Assembly: GCA_910583855.1 (NCBI GenBank) | Contig: CAJTYL010000016.1 | Location: 1 to 28,829 of the forward strand | Source: an uncultured Christensenella sp. | GTDB taxonomy: Bacteria > Bacillota > Clostridia > Christensenellales > Borkfalkiaceae | Reading direction: 5' to 3' | DNA: 28,829 bases | Shown: positions 5,740-13,149 of the stretch, in pieces | How the letters are laid out: every line of letters begins with the position of its first letter | Position numbering within the stretch: position 1 is the first letter of the stretch | Notes under the pieces: generated by a model | Databases searched by the model: none | What the model was told of the DNA's origin: nothing | The model's input: only the letters and a program-made list of their open reading frames with translations | Position numbers and translations under genes: made by a program

Positions 5740-7791
5740 ATGAGCAAAAAAGCAATCATCAAACGTCTAAGCCTTGTAAATTTCAAAGGCTTGCGCAACG
5801 TCGTTATAGACTTTAACGACACAGTTACAACCATAAGCGGACGGAACGGCACGGGAAAGACTACCATAATGGACGCTTTTACATGGCTTCTTTGGGGCAA
5901 AGACAGCGAAGGCAACGTAGATAGTAAGTTCGGAATTAAGACCAACGACGCAGAAGGTAACTTTATTCCCGACCTTGAACACGAGGTAGCCGGAACGTTG
6001 GAAATAATAGATACCGAAACGGGAAGTGTTGAAACCGTAGAACTCCGTCGCGTATTGGTTGAAGAATGGAAAACAGAGAAGGGAAAGACGGAAAGGAAGT
6101 TAAAGGGACATCATACCGACTACTTCTATAACGGAGTACCATTAAAAACAAAAGGCGAATACGACGAACGTATAAACGCAATTATACCCGAAGCTGTTTT
6201 CAAGATGATTACCAACCCCTACTATTTCCTTTCCCTTCATTGGACGGCACAACGCGAAATGCTTTTGCAGATAGCCGGGGGCGTAAGCTACGAAGACATA
6301 GCGAAGGGAGATACCGCCTTTGCCGCATTGATAGAACGGCTTAGTGGGAAAACGGTAGAAGACTATAAACGCGAGATTGCAGCGCAAAAGGAGAAGATAA
6401 CGAAGGAATTGGAAAAGATACCTACGCGTATTGACGAAATAACGCGTGCTACCCCGCTTACACCGGACTATGCCGCCCTTAACACCGAAAAGGAGCAACT
6501 TACAAAAGAATTGAACGACATAGACGAAGCCGCCGCATCAGCAGCAGAAGCCAACCGTATCGCCTATGAAGCTGCCGCTAAGGTACAAACCGCCATAAAT
6601 GACAAACGTAGCAGCCAGCACGCATTAGTATTTAAGGCAAAGGAAACGGCAAGGAATGAAGCATTCAAGAAGAACGAAACTTACAATAATGCCGACCGTA
6701 AGTTACAGCAGGTTATAAACGACGAACGCAGCGAAGCCAGCCGTTACCGTAGTGAATACGACCGTTTGACGAACGAGAAGAAACGGACGCAAAGCACAAT
6801 AGAAGGCTACAAGCAAATGCAGAACGAACTACGCGAAAGATGGTACAAAGTAAACGCCGAAGAATTTACCGCTACGGAAAGTCTTGTTTGCCCGTTGTTT
6901 AAGCACGCTTGCGCCGACCCGGTAGCATTAGCAAAATATAACACCGACCGGGAAGCCGCTCGCGAAAAATTCTATGCAGACCGGGAAGAACGCCTTAACA
7001 AGATTAACACGGACGGTCAGCGGTTAAACGAAATGATAACATCGCAGGAAGAAGAAGCCAACCGGATAGACAAAGCGTTAGCCGAATTGGAAACCAGCCA
7101 CACTACCGCCGTAGCAAAGGCGAAAGAAGACCGCGAAGCGTTGCAAAAGGTTTTGAATGACAATCCCCGCGTAAATACCGAACCGGATATTAACGGAGAA
7201 GACCTCCCGGAATGGGTTGCGCTTGAAAAAGAAATAAAGGAACTTTCCGAACAGCTTCCAGCCTTCAACGCGGATGACGCGGCAAGCAGAACAGAGATAC
7301 GCCAACGGAAAGCCAACCTTACTGCCCGGCTTGATGAAGTAAAGCGTAAACTAAACCTTCGCACCATTATAGAAGCCAACGAAAAGCGCATAGCCGAACT
7401 AAACGGGGAAGCCGCAAAATTGGCGCAGGAACGCGCCGAAATACAAGGCTGCGAAATAGTAATAGCCGACTTGATAAAAGCCCGTATGACGGAAGTGGAA
7501 CGCCGCGTAAACGGATTGTTTAGCCGGGTTCAGTTCAAGATGTACAAAACGCTCGTAAACGGCGAAAAAGAACCGGATTGCATTTGCCTTATTGACGGGG
7601 TAAAATACGCGGATAAGAACCAAGCCGGGAAAGTTAATGCCGGGCTTGACATAATAAACACCCTTTGCACGTTCCACAACGTTAGCGCGCCTATTTTCGT
7701 GGATAACGCAGAAAGTATTAACGAGTTTATCCCGGTTGTTAGCCAGCTTGTAAAGTTGGTAGTAACTACCGAAGACTTCAAAGTAGAATAA
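5740..7791 (+). CDS. SbcC/Rad50-like AAA ATPase (phage recombination)
   Basis: 683 residues from ATG 5740, chosen because MSKKAIIKRLSLVNFKGL begins the typical SMC/Rad50 fold; the in-frame ATG at 5701 lies inside the previous gene. Walker A is GRNGTGKT (34-41), followed by the helix MDAFTWLLWGKDSEG. Long coiled-coil arms follow (about residues 200-310 and 340-600), interrupted by CPLFKHAC, a pair of Cys that could be a degenerate zinc-hook-like turn. The C-terminal lobe carries the Walker B-like PIFVDNAESIN. The family processes DNA ends with a nuclease partner. RecT and an MBL-fold hydrolase follow downstream, a combination known from many temperate phages. Here a variable-cassette gene is inserted between the ATPase and RecT. 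Confidence 0.85.
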   Translation: MSKKAIIKRLSLVNFKGLRNVVIDFNDTVTTISGRNGTGKTTIMDAFTWLLWGKDSEGNVDSKFGIKTNDAEGNFIPDLEHEVAGTLEIIDTETGSVETVELRRVLVEEWKTEKGKTERKLKGHHTDYFYNGVPLKTKGEYDERINAIIPEAVFKMITNPYYFLSLHWTAQREMLLQIAGGVSYEDIAKGDTAFAALIERLSGKTVEDYKREIAAQKEKITKELEKIPTRIDEITRATPLTPDYAALNTEKEQLTKELNDIDEAAASAAEANRIAYEAAAKVQTAINDKRSSQHALVFKAKETARNEAFKKNETYNNADRKLQQVINDERSEASRYRSEYDRLTNEKKRTQSTIEGYKQMQNELRERWYKVNAEEFTATESLVCPLFKHACADPVALAKYNTDREAAREKFYADREERLNKINTDGQRLNEMITSQEEEANRIDKALAELETSHTTAVAKAKEDREALQKVLNDNPRVNTEPDINGEDLPEWVALEKEIKELSEQLPAFNADDAASRTEIRQRKANLTARLDEVKRKLNLRTIIEANEKRIAELNGEAAKLAQERAEIQGCEIVIADLIKARMTEVERRVNGLFSRVQFKMYKTLVNGEKEPDCICLIDGVKYADKNQAGKVNAGLDIINTLCTFHNVSAPIFVDNAESINEFIPVVSQLVKLVVTTEDFKVE

Positions 7792-7823
7792 CATTATTAT
7801 TAACTTTTTTAAATAACAGCTTT

Positions 7824-8561
7824 ATGAATACAGAAAAGAAAATCGCGTCTTACGAGGACGCTTGTAGAGTTTTGAACATTCAACCGATTAACGAAGAAGC
7901 GTTTAACATATTCCCGAAGGAAGACCAAAGAAGCATGTTAGCCTACCACAAGCTGACAGTAATAACCCGCGCACTTAATAACGGTTGGAAGCCGAATTGG
8001 GACGACCAAAACGAATGGAAGTATTACCCGCTATTCCGTTATGTAAATGCCGGGCTTTCGTACGCGCATACGTCTAACGCGGCTACGTCTACGATTGCGT
8101 CTGTCGGCTCTCGGCTTTGCTTTCCCACGTCCGCGCTCGCGAAATACGCAGCCGAACACTTTGCGGACTTGTATCGTGACTATTATTGCTTTGCTTCGGG
8201 AAACGGAGAAACGCAACAAGCGGAAAGCAGCCAAGAAGAACCCCAAAGCGACTTTTTGAAGACCACCACAGAAGTAATGCAAAAGCATTTAGTACCATTA
8301 TGTAACGGAAGCAGTTCACGCGGTCTTATCGTAGTAGGTTGCGACACAGATACGAAAGATAAAAACGGCGAAGACAGTACCGGAGTAATGGTAGGTTTTT
8401 GCGGAAATTATGGAGCCATAATAAAGGGCTTGAAAGAACTTCTTACCGGAAAGCAGTCCGCGCCGATAGTAGAACGGGCAACCCGCGAAATAGCTTTTGA
8501 AAAGATGATTAAAGGCGGTGGAATAGAGAGCTTTTTAAAGGACATAATGAACAACAATTAA
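7824..8561 (+). CDS. Variable-cassette protein, copy 1
   Basis: A 245-residue protein. Residues ~8-125 are shared with the gene at 10581: a helical start (YEDACRVLNIQPINEE), a linker (NNGWKPNWDDQNEWKYYP), then a variable cassette (AGLSY to VGSRLCF, residues 76-100) and a conserved end (LAKYAAEHFADLYRDYY). The cassette DNA differs from copy 2 only at first and second codon positions. After a Gln/Glu-rich linker (~130-150) comes a second domain (about 150-245, with SRGLIVVGCDTDTKD) absent from copy 2. I recall related proteins in Bacteroides phages with the same GSRLCF motif and a changing middle; none has a function I know. The gene sits between the ATPase and RecT. The start follows AACAGCTTT. 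Confidence 0.8.
   Translation: MNTEKKIASYEDACRVLNIQPINEEAFNIFPKEDQRSMLAYHKLTVITRALNNGWKPNWDDQNEWKYYPLFRYVNAGLSYAHTSNAATSTIASVGSRLCFPTSALAKYAAEHFADLYRDYYCFASGNGETQQAESSQEEPQSDFLKTTTEVMQKHLVPLCNGSSSRGLIVVGCDTDTKDKNGEDSTGVMVGFCGNYGAIIKGLKELLTGKQSAPIVERATREIAFEKMIKGGGIESFLKDIMNNN
8049..8122 (+). repeat. Hypervariable cassette 1 (DGR-like variable region)
   Basis: A 74-bp block matched by 10977-11050. Across 24 codons every third position is identical; 10 codons differ by 14 changes, all at positions 1 or 2 and all amino-acid-changing. At 11 of the 14 sites one copy carries A. The edges are constant: GCCGGGCTTTCGT at the 5' end, GGCTCTCGGCTTTGCTT at the 3' end. No template copy was found in the window. 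Confidence 0.65.
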
Positions 8562-8572
8562 CTAACGATAGT

Positions 8573-9400
8573 ATGAATACCAACACTTTACCCGCTACCA
8601 TATTGGCAGCAAAAGAAAAGTTTGAATTAGCCTGCAAGGACGCTTCGGCTTTGCAGATCGTAAGCAACTTCGGTGCGGCATTTACAGCCGTAAACGTAAT
8701 AGCACTTCTTCGCGAAGCCATGACCGACGAAGTAATGGATAAGGTTTTCATGCCTTTGATGAACACGAAAATAGGATTTCTTACAGACCGAAACGGGCGT
8801 GCAAGAAGCGGCGGGCGCGCCCCGCTTCCGCTTTACACCCGCGACATAGTACGCGATTGCATCATAGACGCGGTTACTATCGGCTTGCTTCCGACCGGAA
8901 ACCAGTTCAATATAATAGCCGAAAGGATGTACCCCACTAAGGAAGGTTATACTTCGCTTCTTCGCAAGCTGGGCGTAAAATACTTCATTGATACCTCATA
9001 CGACAAGGGGCAAACGCAGAACTTCGCCGAAATACCTTGCAAAATAAACTATGAGTATAACGGAGAAAAAAACGGCTTTAGCATTATTGCAACCGTAAAG
9101 AAGGATGATTACAGCAGCCACGACCAACTGCGCGGAAAAGCCGAAAGAAAGGCTAAGAAAGCCCTATACGAGTACATTACGGGGTGCGACTTCGGCGATG
9201 CAGACGAACAAAGCAGCGTACCGATAGTGGATGCGGTAGCCGAAGAAATAAAAGAAGAAGCGAATGCCGCGCCTACTATTGGAGTTATCGACGGGCAACC
9301 CATACAAGCACAGCAGGGACAAACGGCGCAAAGCGAGCCAGCTAACCCGCCGCAAGCACGGGAAGGTCGCGGAAGTAATAACGCTAAACCATTGTTCTAA
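8573..9400 (+). CDS. recT: RecT-family single-strand annealing recombinase
   Basis: A 275-residue protein. The core GLLPTGNQFNIIAERMYPTK, then EGYTSLLRKLGVKYF, matches the RecT signature (Gly-Leu-x-Pro, Gly-Asn-Gln, Lys-Glu-Gly-Tyr). An N-terminal helical part (1-95) and a RGKAERKAKKALYEY segment (about 183-197) are also typical. From ~205 the tail is low-complexity (Gln, Ala, Glu, Pro) and ends NAKPLF. It would anneal complementary single strands during phage recombination and replication. Partners are the upstream ATPase and the MBL-fold gene 3 bp downstream. Copies of this class are usually 260-330 residues, so it appears complete. Confidence 0.85.
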   Translation: MNTNTLPATILAAKEKFELACKDASALQIVSNFGAAFTAVNVIALLREAMTDEVMDKVFMPLMNTKIGFLTDRNGRARSGGRAPLPLYTRDIVRDCIIDAVTIGLLPTGNQFNIIAERMYPTKEGYTSLLRKLGVKYFIDTSYDKGQTQNFAEIPCKINYEYNGEKNGFSIIATVKKDDYSSHDQLRGKAERKAKKALYEYITGCDFGDADEQSSVPIVDAVAEEIKEEANAAPTIGVIDGQPIQAQQGQTAQSEPANPPQAREGRGSNNAKPLF

Positions 9401-9402
9401 AT

Positions 9403-10155
9403 ATGGAATTAACCGTATTAGGTTCAAGTTCAGAGGGTAACGCCTACGTTTTGCAAAACGCGGGCGAAGCCCTTCTACTTGAAGCTGGAATACCATTCAA
9501 GAAGGTATTAGCAGCGTTGGGCAACAACGTAAAGAAAATAGTAGGCTGCCTCATTACCCATGAACATGGCGACCATGCCGGGCGTATTAATGAGGTTTTA
9601 AACTACGTTGTTCCGGTTTACGCTTCCAAAGGCACGATAGAAGCCGCTAAGATTAATTCTTGCTGGCGACCGACCCACATAAGGATGGAAAACGGAAGTT
9701 ACCAGCATTTACGGCTGGGCGGTTTTACTATCATTCCCTTTCCCACGAAGCACGACAGCCGCGAACCGTTGGGCTTCTACGTCTGGCATGAAGAAACGGG
9801 CGGCGTATTGTTTGCTACCGATACTTTCTATTTGCCTTGCACATTTGCCGGGTTGAACAACATATTAATTGAATGCAACTACGACCCGGATATATTGGAA
9901 CGCAATGTAACAGAAGGTTATATACCGGAAGTATTGAAAGAACGAGTACGGAGAAGCCATTTAAGCTACTATACTTGTTTGGACGCGTTGAAGGCTAACG
10001 ACCTAACACGGGTTAATAACATAGTATTGATACATATAAGCGAAGGGAACGGCGACGCGGTAGCCTTCCGGGACGGAATAGCAAAAGCCACCGGAAAAAC
10101 GGTACACGTCGCAAAACCCGGACTACGGATTAGTTTCAACAAAACACCTTTTTAA
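9403..10155 (+). CDS. Metallo-beta-lactamase-fold hydrolase (putative nuclease)
   Basis: A 250-residue protein. The metal-binding motif THEHGDHAG (His53, His55, Asp57, His58), further ligands in TKHD and ATDTFY, and a late His in LIHISEGNGD define the MBL fold. It starts ELTVLGSSSEGNAYVL, as in the YycJ/WalJ-like group, some of which are exonucleases. It follows recT by 3 bp; RecT and MBL genes are often neighbours in temperate phages, and the likely job is DNA end processing. Substrate is not visible in the sequence. Confidence 0.85.
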   Translation: MELTVLGSSSEGNAYVLQNAGEALLLEAGIPFKKVLAALGNNVKKIVGCLITHEHGDHAGRINEVLNYVVPVYASKGTIEAAKINSCWRPTHIRMENGSYQHLRLGGFTIIPFPTKHDSREPLGFYVWHEETGGVLFATDTFYLPCTFAGLNNILIECNYDPDILERNVTEGYIPEVLKERVRRSHLSYYTCLDALKANDLTRVNNIVLIHISEGNGDAVAFRDGIAKATGKTVHVAKPGLRISFNKTPF

Positions 10156-10166
10156 TTGCAAGCACT

Positions 10167-10562
10167 ATGATTAAAGGGTTTTCAGAAGAAACGCAACCGC
10201 TGACAGAATACGAAAGGAAAGTAATACTTCCGATTATTCTTGAAGGCTTGAAAACCAAGATAGGCAAAGCCAACGCGGTAACGAATAAGTATATTATTTC
10301 CCGGTTACGTGACAGCTACAAGATAGACGCGGCACGGCTAAGGAAGATAATAAACCACATTCGTACAAACGACCTTCTACCGGGACTTATAGCAACTTCC
10401 GAAGGCTATTTCTTAGCTACGACCGAAAGCGAACTTTTGGAATACGAAGAAAGCCTGAAAGGACGTGAAGAAGCTATAAAAGCAGTACGGTTGAGTATCG
10501 CAAGGCAAAGGCGCATACTTTACGAAGACGCGCACAAGCCCAAGCAGGGAACATTATTTTAA
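10167..10562 (+). CDS. Putative winged-helix phage protein ending in a clamp-like motif
   Basis: A 131-residue protein. LTEYERKVILPIILEGLKTK, then the segment NAVTNKYIISRLRDSYKIDA and ARLRKIINHIRTNDLL, has the helix-helix-wing look of a small winged-helix DNA-binding protein, followed by GLIATSEGYFLATT (wing) and a helical tail. The last residues are KQGTLF: QGTLF fits the beta-clamp-binding pattern Q-x-x-L-F. It lies 11 bp after the MBL gene. Probably a replication or recombination accessory protein. Family not recognised with certainty. Confidence 0.7.
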   Translation: MIKGFSEETQPLTEYERKVILPIILEGLKTKIGKANAVTNKYIISRLRDSYKIDAARLRKIINHIRTNDLLPGLIATSEGYFLATTESELLEYEESLKGREEAIKAVRLSIARQRRILYEDAHKPKQGTLF

Positions 10563-10580
10563 TATTTAAATTTTAGTGAC

Positions 10581-11129
10581 ATGAAAAAGATTTGTTTATA
10601 CAGAAAAGAGAACGGGAACGAGAATTTACAAGGCAGATACGACAACGTAGAAGAAGCGCAAGACACCGTAAAGAAACTTACCGAAGACGAAGGGAACGGT
10701 AGTATTTTCGATTACTTCTACAAGGAAGAAGACTACGAGGAAATAACCGACCGGGTAAAGACCTACGAAGACGCATGTAAGGTATTAGGCGTAGAACCGA
10801 TAAACGAACAAAACGCGAAGGCGCAAGGCTTCAGATCGGACGAAATAGCACGCCGCAAATTGGAAACTATTGCCGCAGCACTTAACGAAGGCTGGAAACC
10901 GGATTGGAACAATACCGACCAATACAAATACTACCCTTACTTCTATATACAAGAAAACGCGAAAGGCAAAGGTTCTGCCGGGCTTTCGTGCGCGCGTGCG
11001 AGTCACGCGGCTGCGAGTACGGGTGCGAATATCGGCTCTCGGCTTTGCTTCTACGCTTCACGTTTGGCACGGTACGCGGGCAACCAATTTACAGACTTAT
11101 ACGAACAAATTTTAATTGAGAAGCTATGA
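10581..11129 (+). CDS. Variable-cassette protein, copy 2
   Basis: A 182-residue paralogue of the protein at 7824. It adds an N-terminal part (1-55, KKICLYRKENGNENLQGRYD) and then shares YEDACKVLGVEPINEQ, LNEGWKPDWNNTDQYKYYP, the cassette AGLSC to IGSRLCF, and LARYAGNQFTDLYEQ near the end. It stops where the first copy continues into its second domain. Outside the cassette the two genes have diverged freely at third codon positions; inside it they have not. Its stop overlaps the HU gene start by 4 bp (ATGA, 11126). Function unknown; the layout of a fixed scaffold with a rapidly changing patch suggests ligand binding. Confidence 0.8.
   Translation: MKKICLYRKENGNENLQGRYDNVEEAQDTVKKLTEDEGNGSIFDYFYKEEDYEEITDRVKTYEDACKVLGVEPINEQNAKAQGFRSDEIARRKLETIAAALNEGWKPDWNNTDQYKYYPYFYIQENAKGKGSAGLSCARASHAAASTGANIGSRLCFYASRLARYAGNQFTDLYEQILIEKL
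10977..11050 (+). repeat. Hypervariable cassette 2 (DGR-like variable region)
   Basis: Partner of 8049-8122. Codon pairs that differ (copy 1 / copy 2): TAC/TGC, CAT/CGT, ACG/GCG, TCT/AGT, AAC/CAC, ACG/GCG, TCT/AGT, ATT/GGT, TCT/AAT, GTC/ATC. A template rich in AAT and ACG codons would explain both. Beyond the block, homologous codons differ at all three positions. Confidence 0.65.
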
Positions 11130-11398
11130 CAAAGCAGGAATTAGTGAACTCGGTAGCGGAACAGACCGGATTAAACAGCTATCAAGTAAAGGAAGTATTA
11201 GAACGTACATTTGATGTTATTCGGGACGAAGTGACGGGCGGCGATACGGTAACTATTCGCGGCTTCGGTACTTTCCAAACGAAGCAACGCAAGGCGAAAC
11301 CAGCCCGGAACATAAATACGGGCGAAACCCTATTAGTTCCAGCCCGCAAGGTTGTTGTTTTCAAACCCTCAAAAGACTTTAACGCGGATAGGATATGA
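11126..11398 (+). CDS. HU/IHF-family nucleoid protein
   Basis: A 90-residue histone-like protein. MTKQELVNSVAEQTGLNSYQ begins the helical dimer domain; VTIRGFGTFQTKQRKAKPAR, then NINTGETLLVPARKVVVFKP, is the beta-saddle and arm. It keeps the Gly-Phe-Gly-Thr-Phe turn and the Arg-Asn-Ile/Pro arm tip typical of HU/IHF. Full length for the family. It would bend or wrap DNA and could assist integration, recombination or origin opening. It overlaps both neighbours by ATGA junctions (11126 and 11395), so it is expressed together with the variable-cassette gene and the next gene. Confidence 0.95.
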   Translation: MTKQELVNSVAEQTGLNSYQVKEVLERTFDVIRDEVTGGDTVTIRGFGTFQTKQRKAKPARNINTGETLLVPARKVVVFKPSKDFNADRI

Positions 11399-12243
11399 AA
11401 CAGAACGAAAAAATACAGACCCGGAAAGACGAAGTACGCTTCAAAACTTCGGACATACGCCGAATAATAGGAAAATACTTAGCGGCAAATGTTTTGCGCA
11501 CATGGAACGAGGACTTTGTGGACGATGATACGGGAGAGGTTGTAACTATTGAGCGCAACGAAATTCTGTTTGAGCGCGGGAAATATATAGATAACGATTT
11601 GGCGACCGAGATAAATTTCTATCTGCAAAGCGAAGACGTTAAAGAAGTGGAAGTAAGTAACCAACGAAGACTCGCTTACGAAAACAAGCGAACCAGCCTT
11701 TACCCGTTCAAGATTTCCGCTACCATTGGCGGTAAGCGGCATAACTTCATATTGCAGGCGCAAAACATAATAAAAGCCTATGAGGTTGCGACCGACTATA
11801 TAGAATTGAATTTTACCCAGCCGTTCGACATAGTGGGCATAAAGTTGATGGATAGGATTATAATTCTTAACGACCGCCTGCGGAAACACGTTGAAGCGCA
11901 GGAAGGCGCAAACGAAGAAGGCGAAGAAAGCAACGACGGGGAAGATCAGCGCAACGATACGAAGTATTACAAGGTTGAAGCCGACGTAGTAATACAATCG
12001 GAAGACGAAGAAGAACCGAATAAGCAGAACTACGATTTTGTTGTAAAAACACGCGACGTGGATACGGCTAAGGTCGTTATTACCGCATGGATAAACAGCA
12101 AGATAAAAGAGTGTATAGAAAAAGAAAACGAAGAATGTAAGGTAGTGGATATTTCCATACTTGCGGCTTCGCCTTTCGCTTGCAACGCGATTGTAGAAAA
12201 AGCCTTTTGTTTGGCATACAAAGAACAAGAAGAAAGTTATTAA
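11395..12243 (+). CDS. Conserved hypothetical phage protein with acidic middle
   Basis: A 282-residue acidic protein. The N-terminal half includes RRIIGKYLAANVLRTWNEDF and YLQSEDVKEVEVSNQRRLAY; an acidic low-complexity stretch follows (EGANEEGEESNDGEDQ, about 166-181), then a mixed alpha/beta C-terminus (YYKVEADVVIQSEDE, FVVKTRDVDTAKVVITAWI). The C-terminal part looks like a domain that handles a converted or tagged value, but I cannot name it. It starts on the HU stop (ATGA) and precedes a stable hairpin and the replication initiator. Function unknown. Confidence 0.7.
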   Translation: MKQNEKIQTRKDEVRFKTSDIRRIIGKYLAANVLRTWNEDFVDDDTGEVVTIERNEILFERGKYIDNDLATEINFYLQSEDVKEVEVSNQRRLAYENKRTSLYPFKISATIGGKRHNFILQAQNIIKAYEVATDYIELNFTQPFDIVGIKLMDRIIILNDRLRKHVEAQEGANEEGEESNDGEDQRNDTKYYKVEADVVIQSEDEEEPNKQNYDFVVKTRDVDTAKVVITAWINSKIKECIEKENEECKVVDISILAASPFACNAIVEKAFCLAYKEQEESY

Positions 12244-12249
12244 CTAACC

Positions 12250-12273
12250 GGGGCGCGCCTTCGGGCGTGTCCC
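12250..12273 (+). promoter_or_regulatory. Very stable UUCG-loop hairpin before the initiator gene
   Basis: GGGGCGCGCC-TTCG-GGCGTGTCCC forms a 10-bp stem (two G-U pairs) capped by a UUCG tetraloop, 7 nt after the previous stop and 15 nt before the next ATG. No T-run follows, so it is not a standard intrinsic terminator. It could pause polymerase, protect an mRNA end after processing, or reduce initiator translation. Confidence 0.6.
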
Positions 12274-12288
12274 TAAAATATACCTATC

Positions 12289-13149
12289 ATGGGCGATAAA
12301 AATTCATTCGTATTATATATGGATTTGCTTTCAGTGCTTGATGAACTTGACGACGAAGAAACGGCTATGTTGTTCCGCGCGATTAGAGCCTATAACCAAT
12401 TAGAGAGCGAAAACGAAGCTATACGGACGAAGGCTGCGGAAGATTTGGAAGCAATGACGGCGAACAAAACCGTTAGGATAGCATTTGCACCCATCCGAAA
12501 ACGTCTTGAAGCTGATAACAAGCGTTACGCGGAAACAGTGCAGTTGAATAAAGCTAACGGCAAATTAGGGGGCGCGCCTAAAGGTAATCAGAACGCACGA
12601 AAGAAGAAAAAGAATACGGAAACCGAGGAAACAAGCCAAAACAACCCAAACAACCGGGCGGTTGATTTTTCAACCGAAACAACCGAAGGGTTGAAAAAAC
12701 AAGCGAAAACAACCGAAAACAACATTGATATGATATGTAATGATGTTGATATGATTAATAATAATTCTCCTTCTCTTCTTTCTCTTGATGGCGTGCGCGA
12801 GAAAAAAAACATAAACGGCAAGGAAACCGAAAACAGTAAGTTTCTAACCGAATTTTTCAGCGAAAACAAAAGGGCGCAGATAGAAACCATTTGCATGCAG
12901 CTTTATGTCACTCCCGAACGATTGCGCAAGGAAGCCGAAGAAGTTATAGACGAATGGGAACTAACCGGAGATACCCACATAAATTATACCGAATGGGCGC
13001 GGCATTTGATTAATCATCTAAGAATTAAAATAAGGAAAGACAATGGGAACAACAGAGAACAAAAAGCAGGAGCAACCGATACAACGGATAGACATAGTGG
13101 CATTTGCGAACCTGCTACGCAAAAGAAGCCCCGCCGTAGCACGCTTTAA
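12289..13149 (+). CDS. DUF6291-type replication initiator (phage O-like)
   Basis: A 286-residue protein. The N-terminus (SFVLYMDLLSVLDELDDEET, then AMLFRAIRAY) matches the DUF6291 pattern of Bacteroides phage proteins; a basic linker (GKLGGAPKGNQNARKKKK, about 90-107) and a Thr/Asn-rich low-complexity region (~108-165) follow. The C-terminus (RLRKEAEEVIDEWELTGDTH, then INYTEWARHLINHLRIK) resembles the helical DnaD/replisome-organiser-type end. The gene lies directly upstream of a DnaC-like loader, as lambda O lies before P. The low-complexity linker is encoded by repeat-rich, then AT-rich DNA that looks like an origin. It overlaps the loader gene by 107 bp. Confidence 0.75.
   Translation: MGDKNSFVLYMDLLSVLDELDDEETAMLFRAIRAYNQLESENEAIRTKAAEDLEAMTANKTVRIAFAPIRKRLEADNKRYAETVQLNKANGKLGGAPKGNQNARKKKKNTETEETSQNNPNNRAVDFSTETTEGLKKQAKTTENNIDMICNDVDMINNNSPSLLSLDGVREKKNINGKETENSKFLTEFFSENKRAQIETICMQLYVTPERLRKEAEEVIDEWELTGDTHINYTEWARHLINHLRIKIRKDNGNNREQKAGATDTTDRHSGICEPATQKKPRRSTL
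12634..12775 (+). other. Candidate phage replication origin (iterons plus AT-rich element)
   Basis: Within the initiator gene, 12642-12715 holds four CAACCG (12651, 12671, 12680, 12710), one CAACCC (12642) and two inverted copies, CGGTTG (12659) and GGGTTG (12688). An AT-rich stretch to ~12775 follows, with TTGATATGAT twice, 21 bp apart (12725 and 12746). Iterons followed by an AT-rich unwinding element inside the linker of the initiator gene is the lambda ori layout. Bases 12634-12744 recur at 28717-28828. Confidence 0.6.

Noticed and set aside
5718..7794. Long antisense frames beneath the ATPase gene
   Set aside because: No promoter or start signal, and the plus strand encodes a full ATPase with all motifs.
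8031..8319. Overlapping reading frames over the variable cassette of copy 1, rich in Arg and Leu on both strands
   Set aside because: They are shadows of the GC-rich cassette codons; the true frame is shared with copy 2 and shows codon-position structure.
11479..12228. 249-codon antisense frame opposite the gene at 11395
   Set aside because: Composition is Phe/Tyr/Val-heavy, as expected from complementing acidic Glu/Lys/Asn codons; the plus frame is coupled to HU by ATGA.
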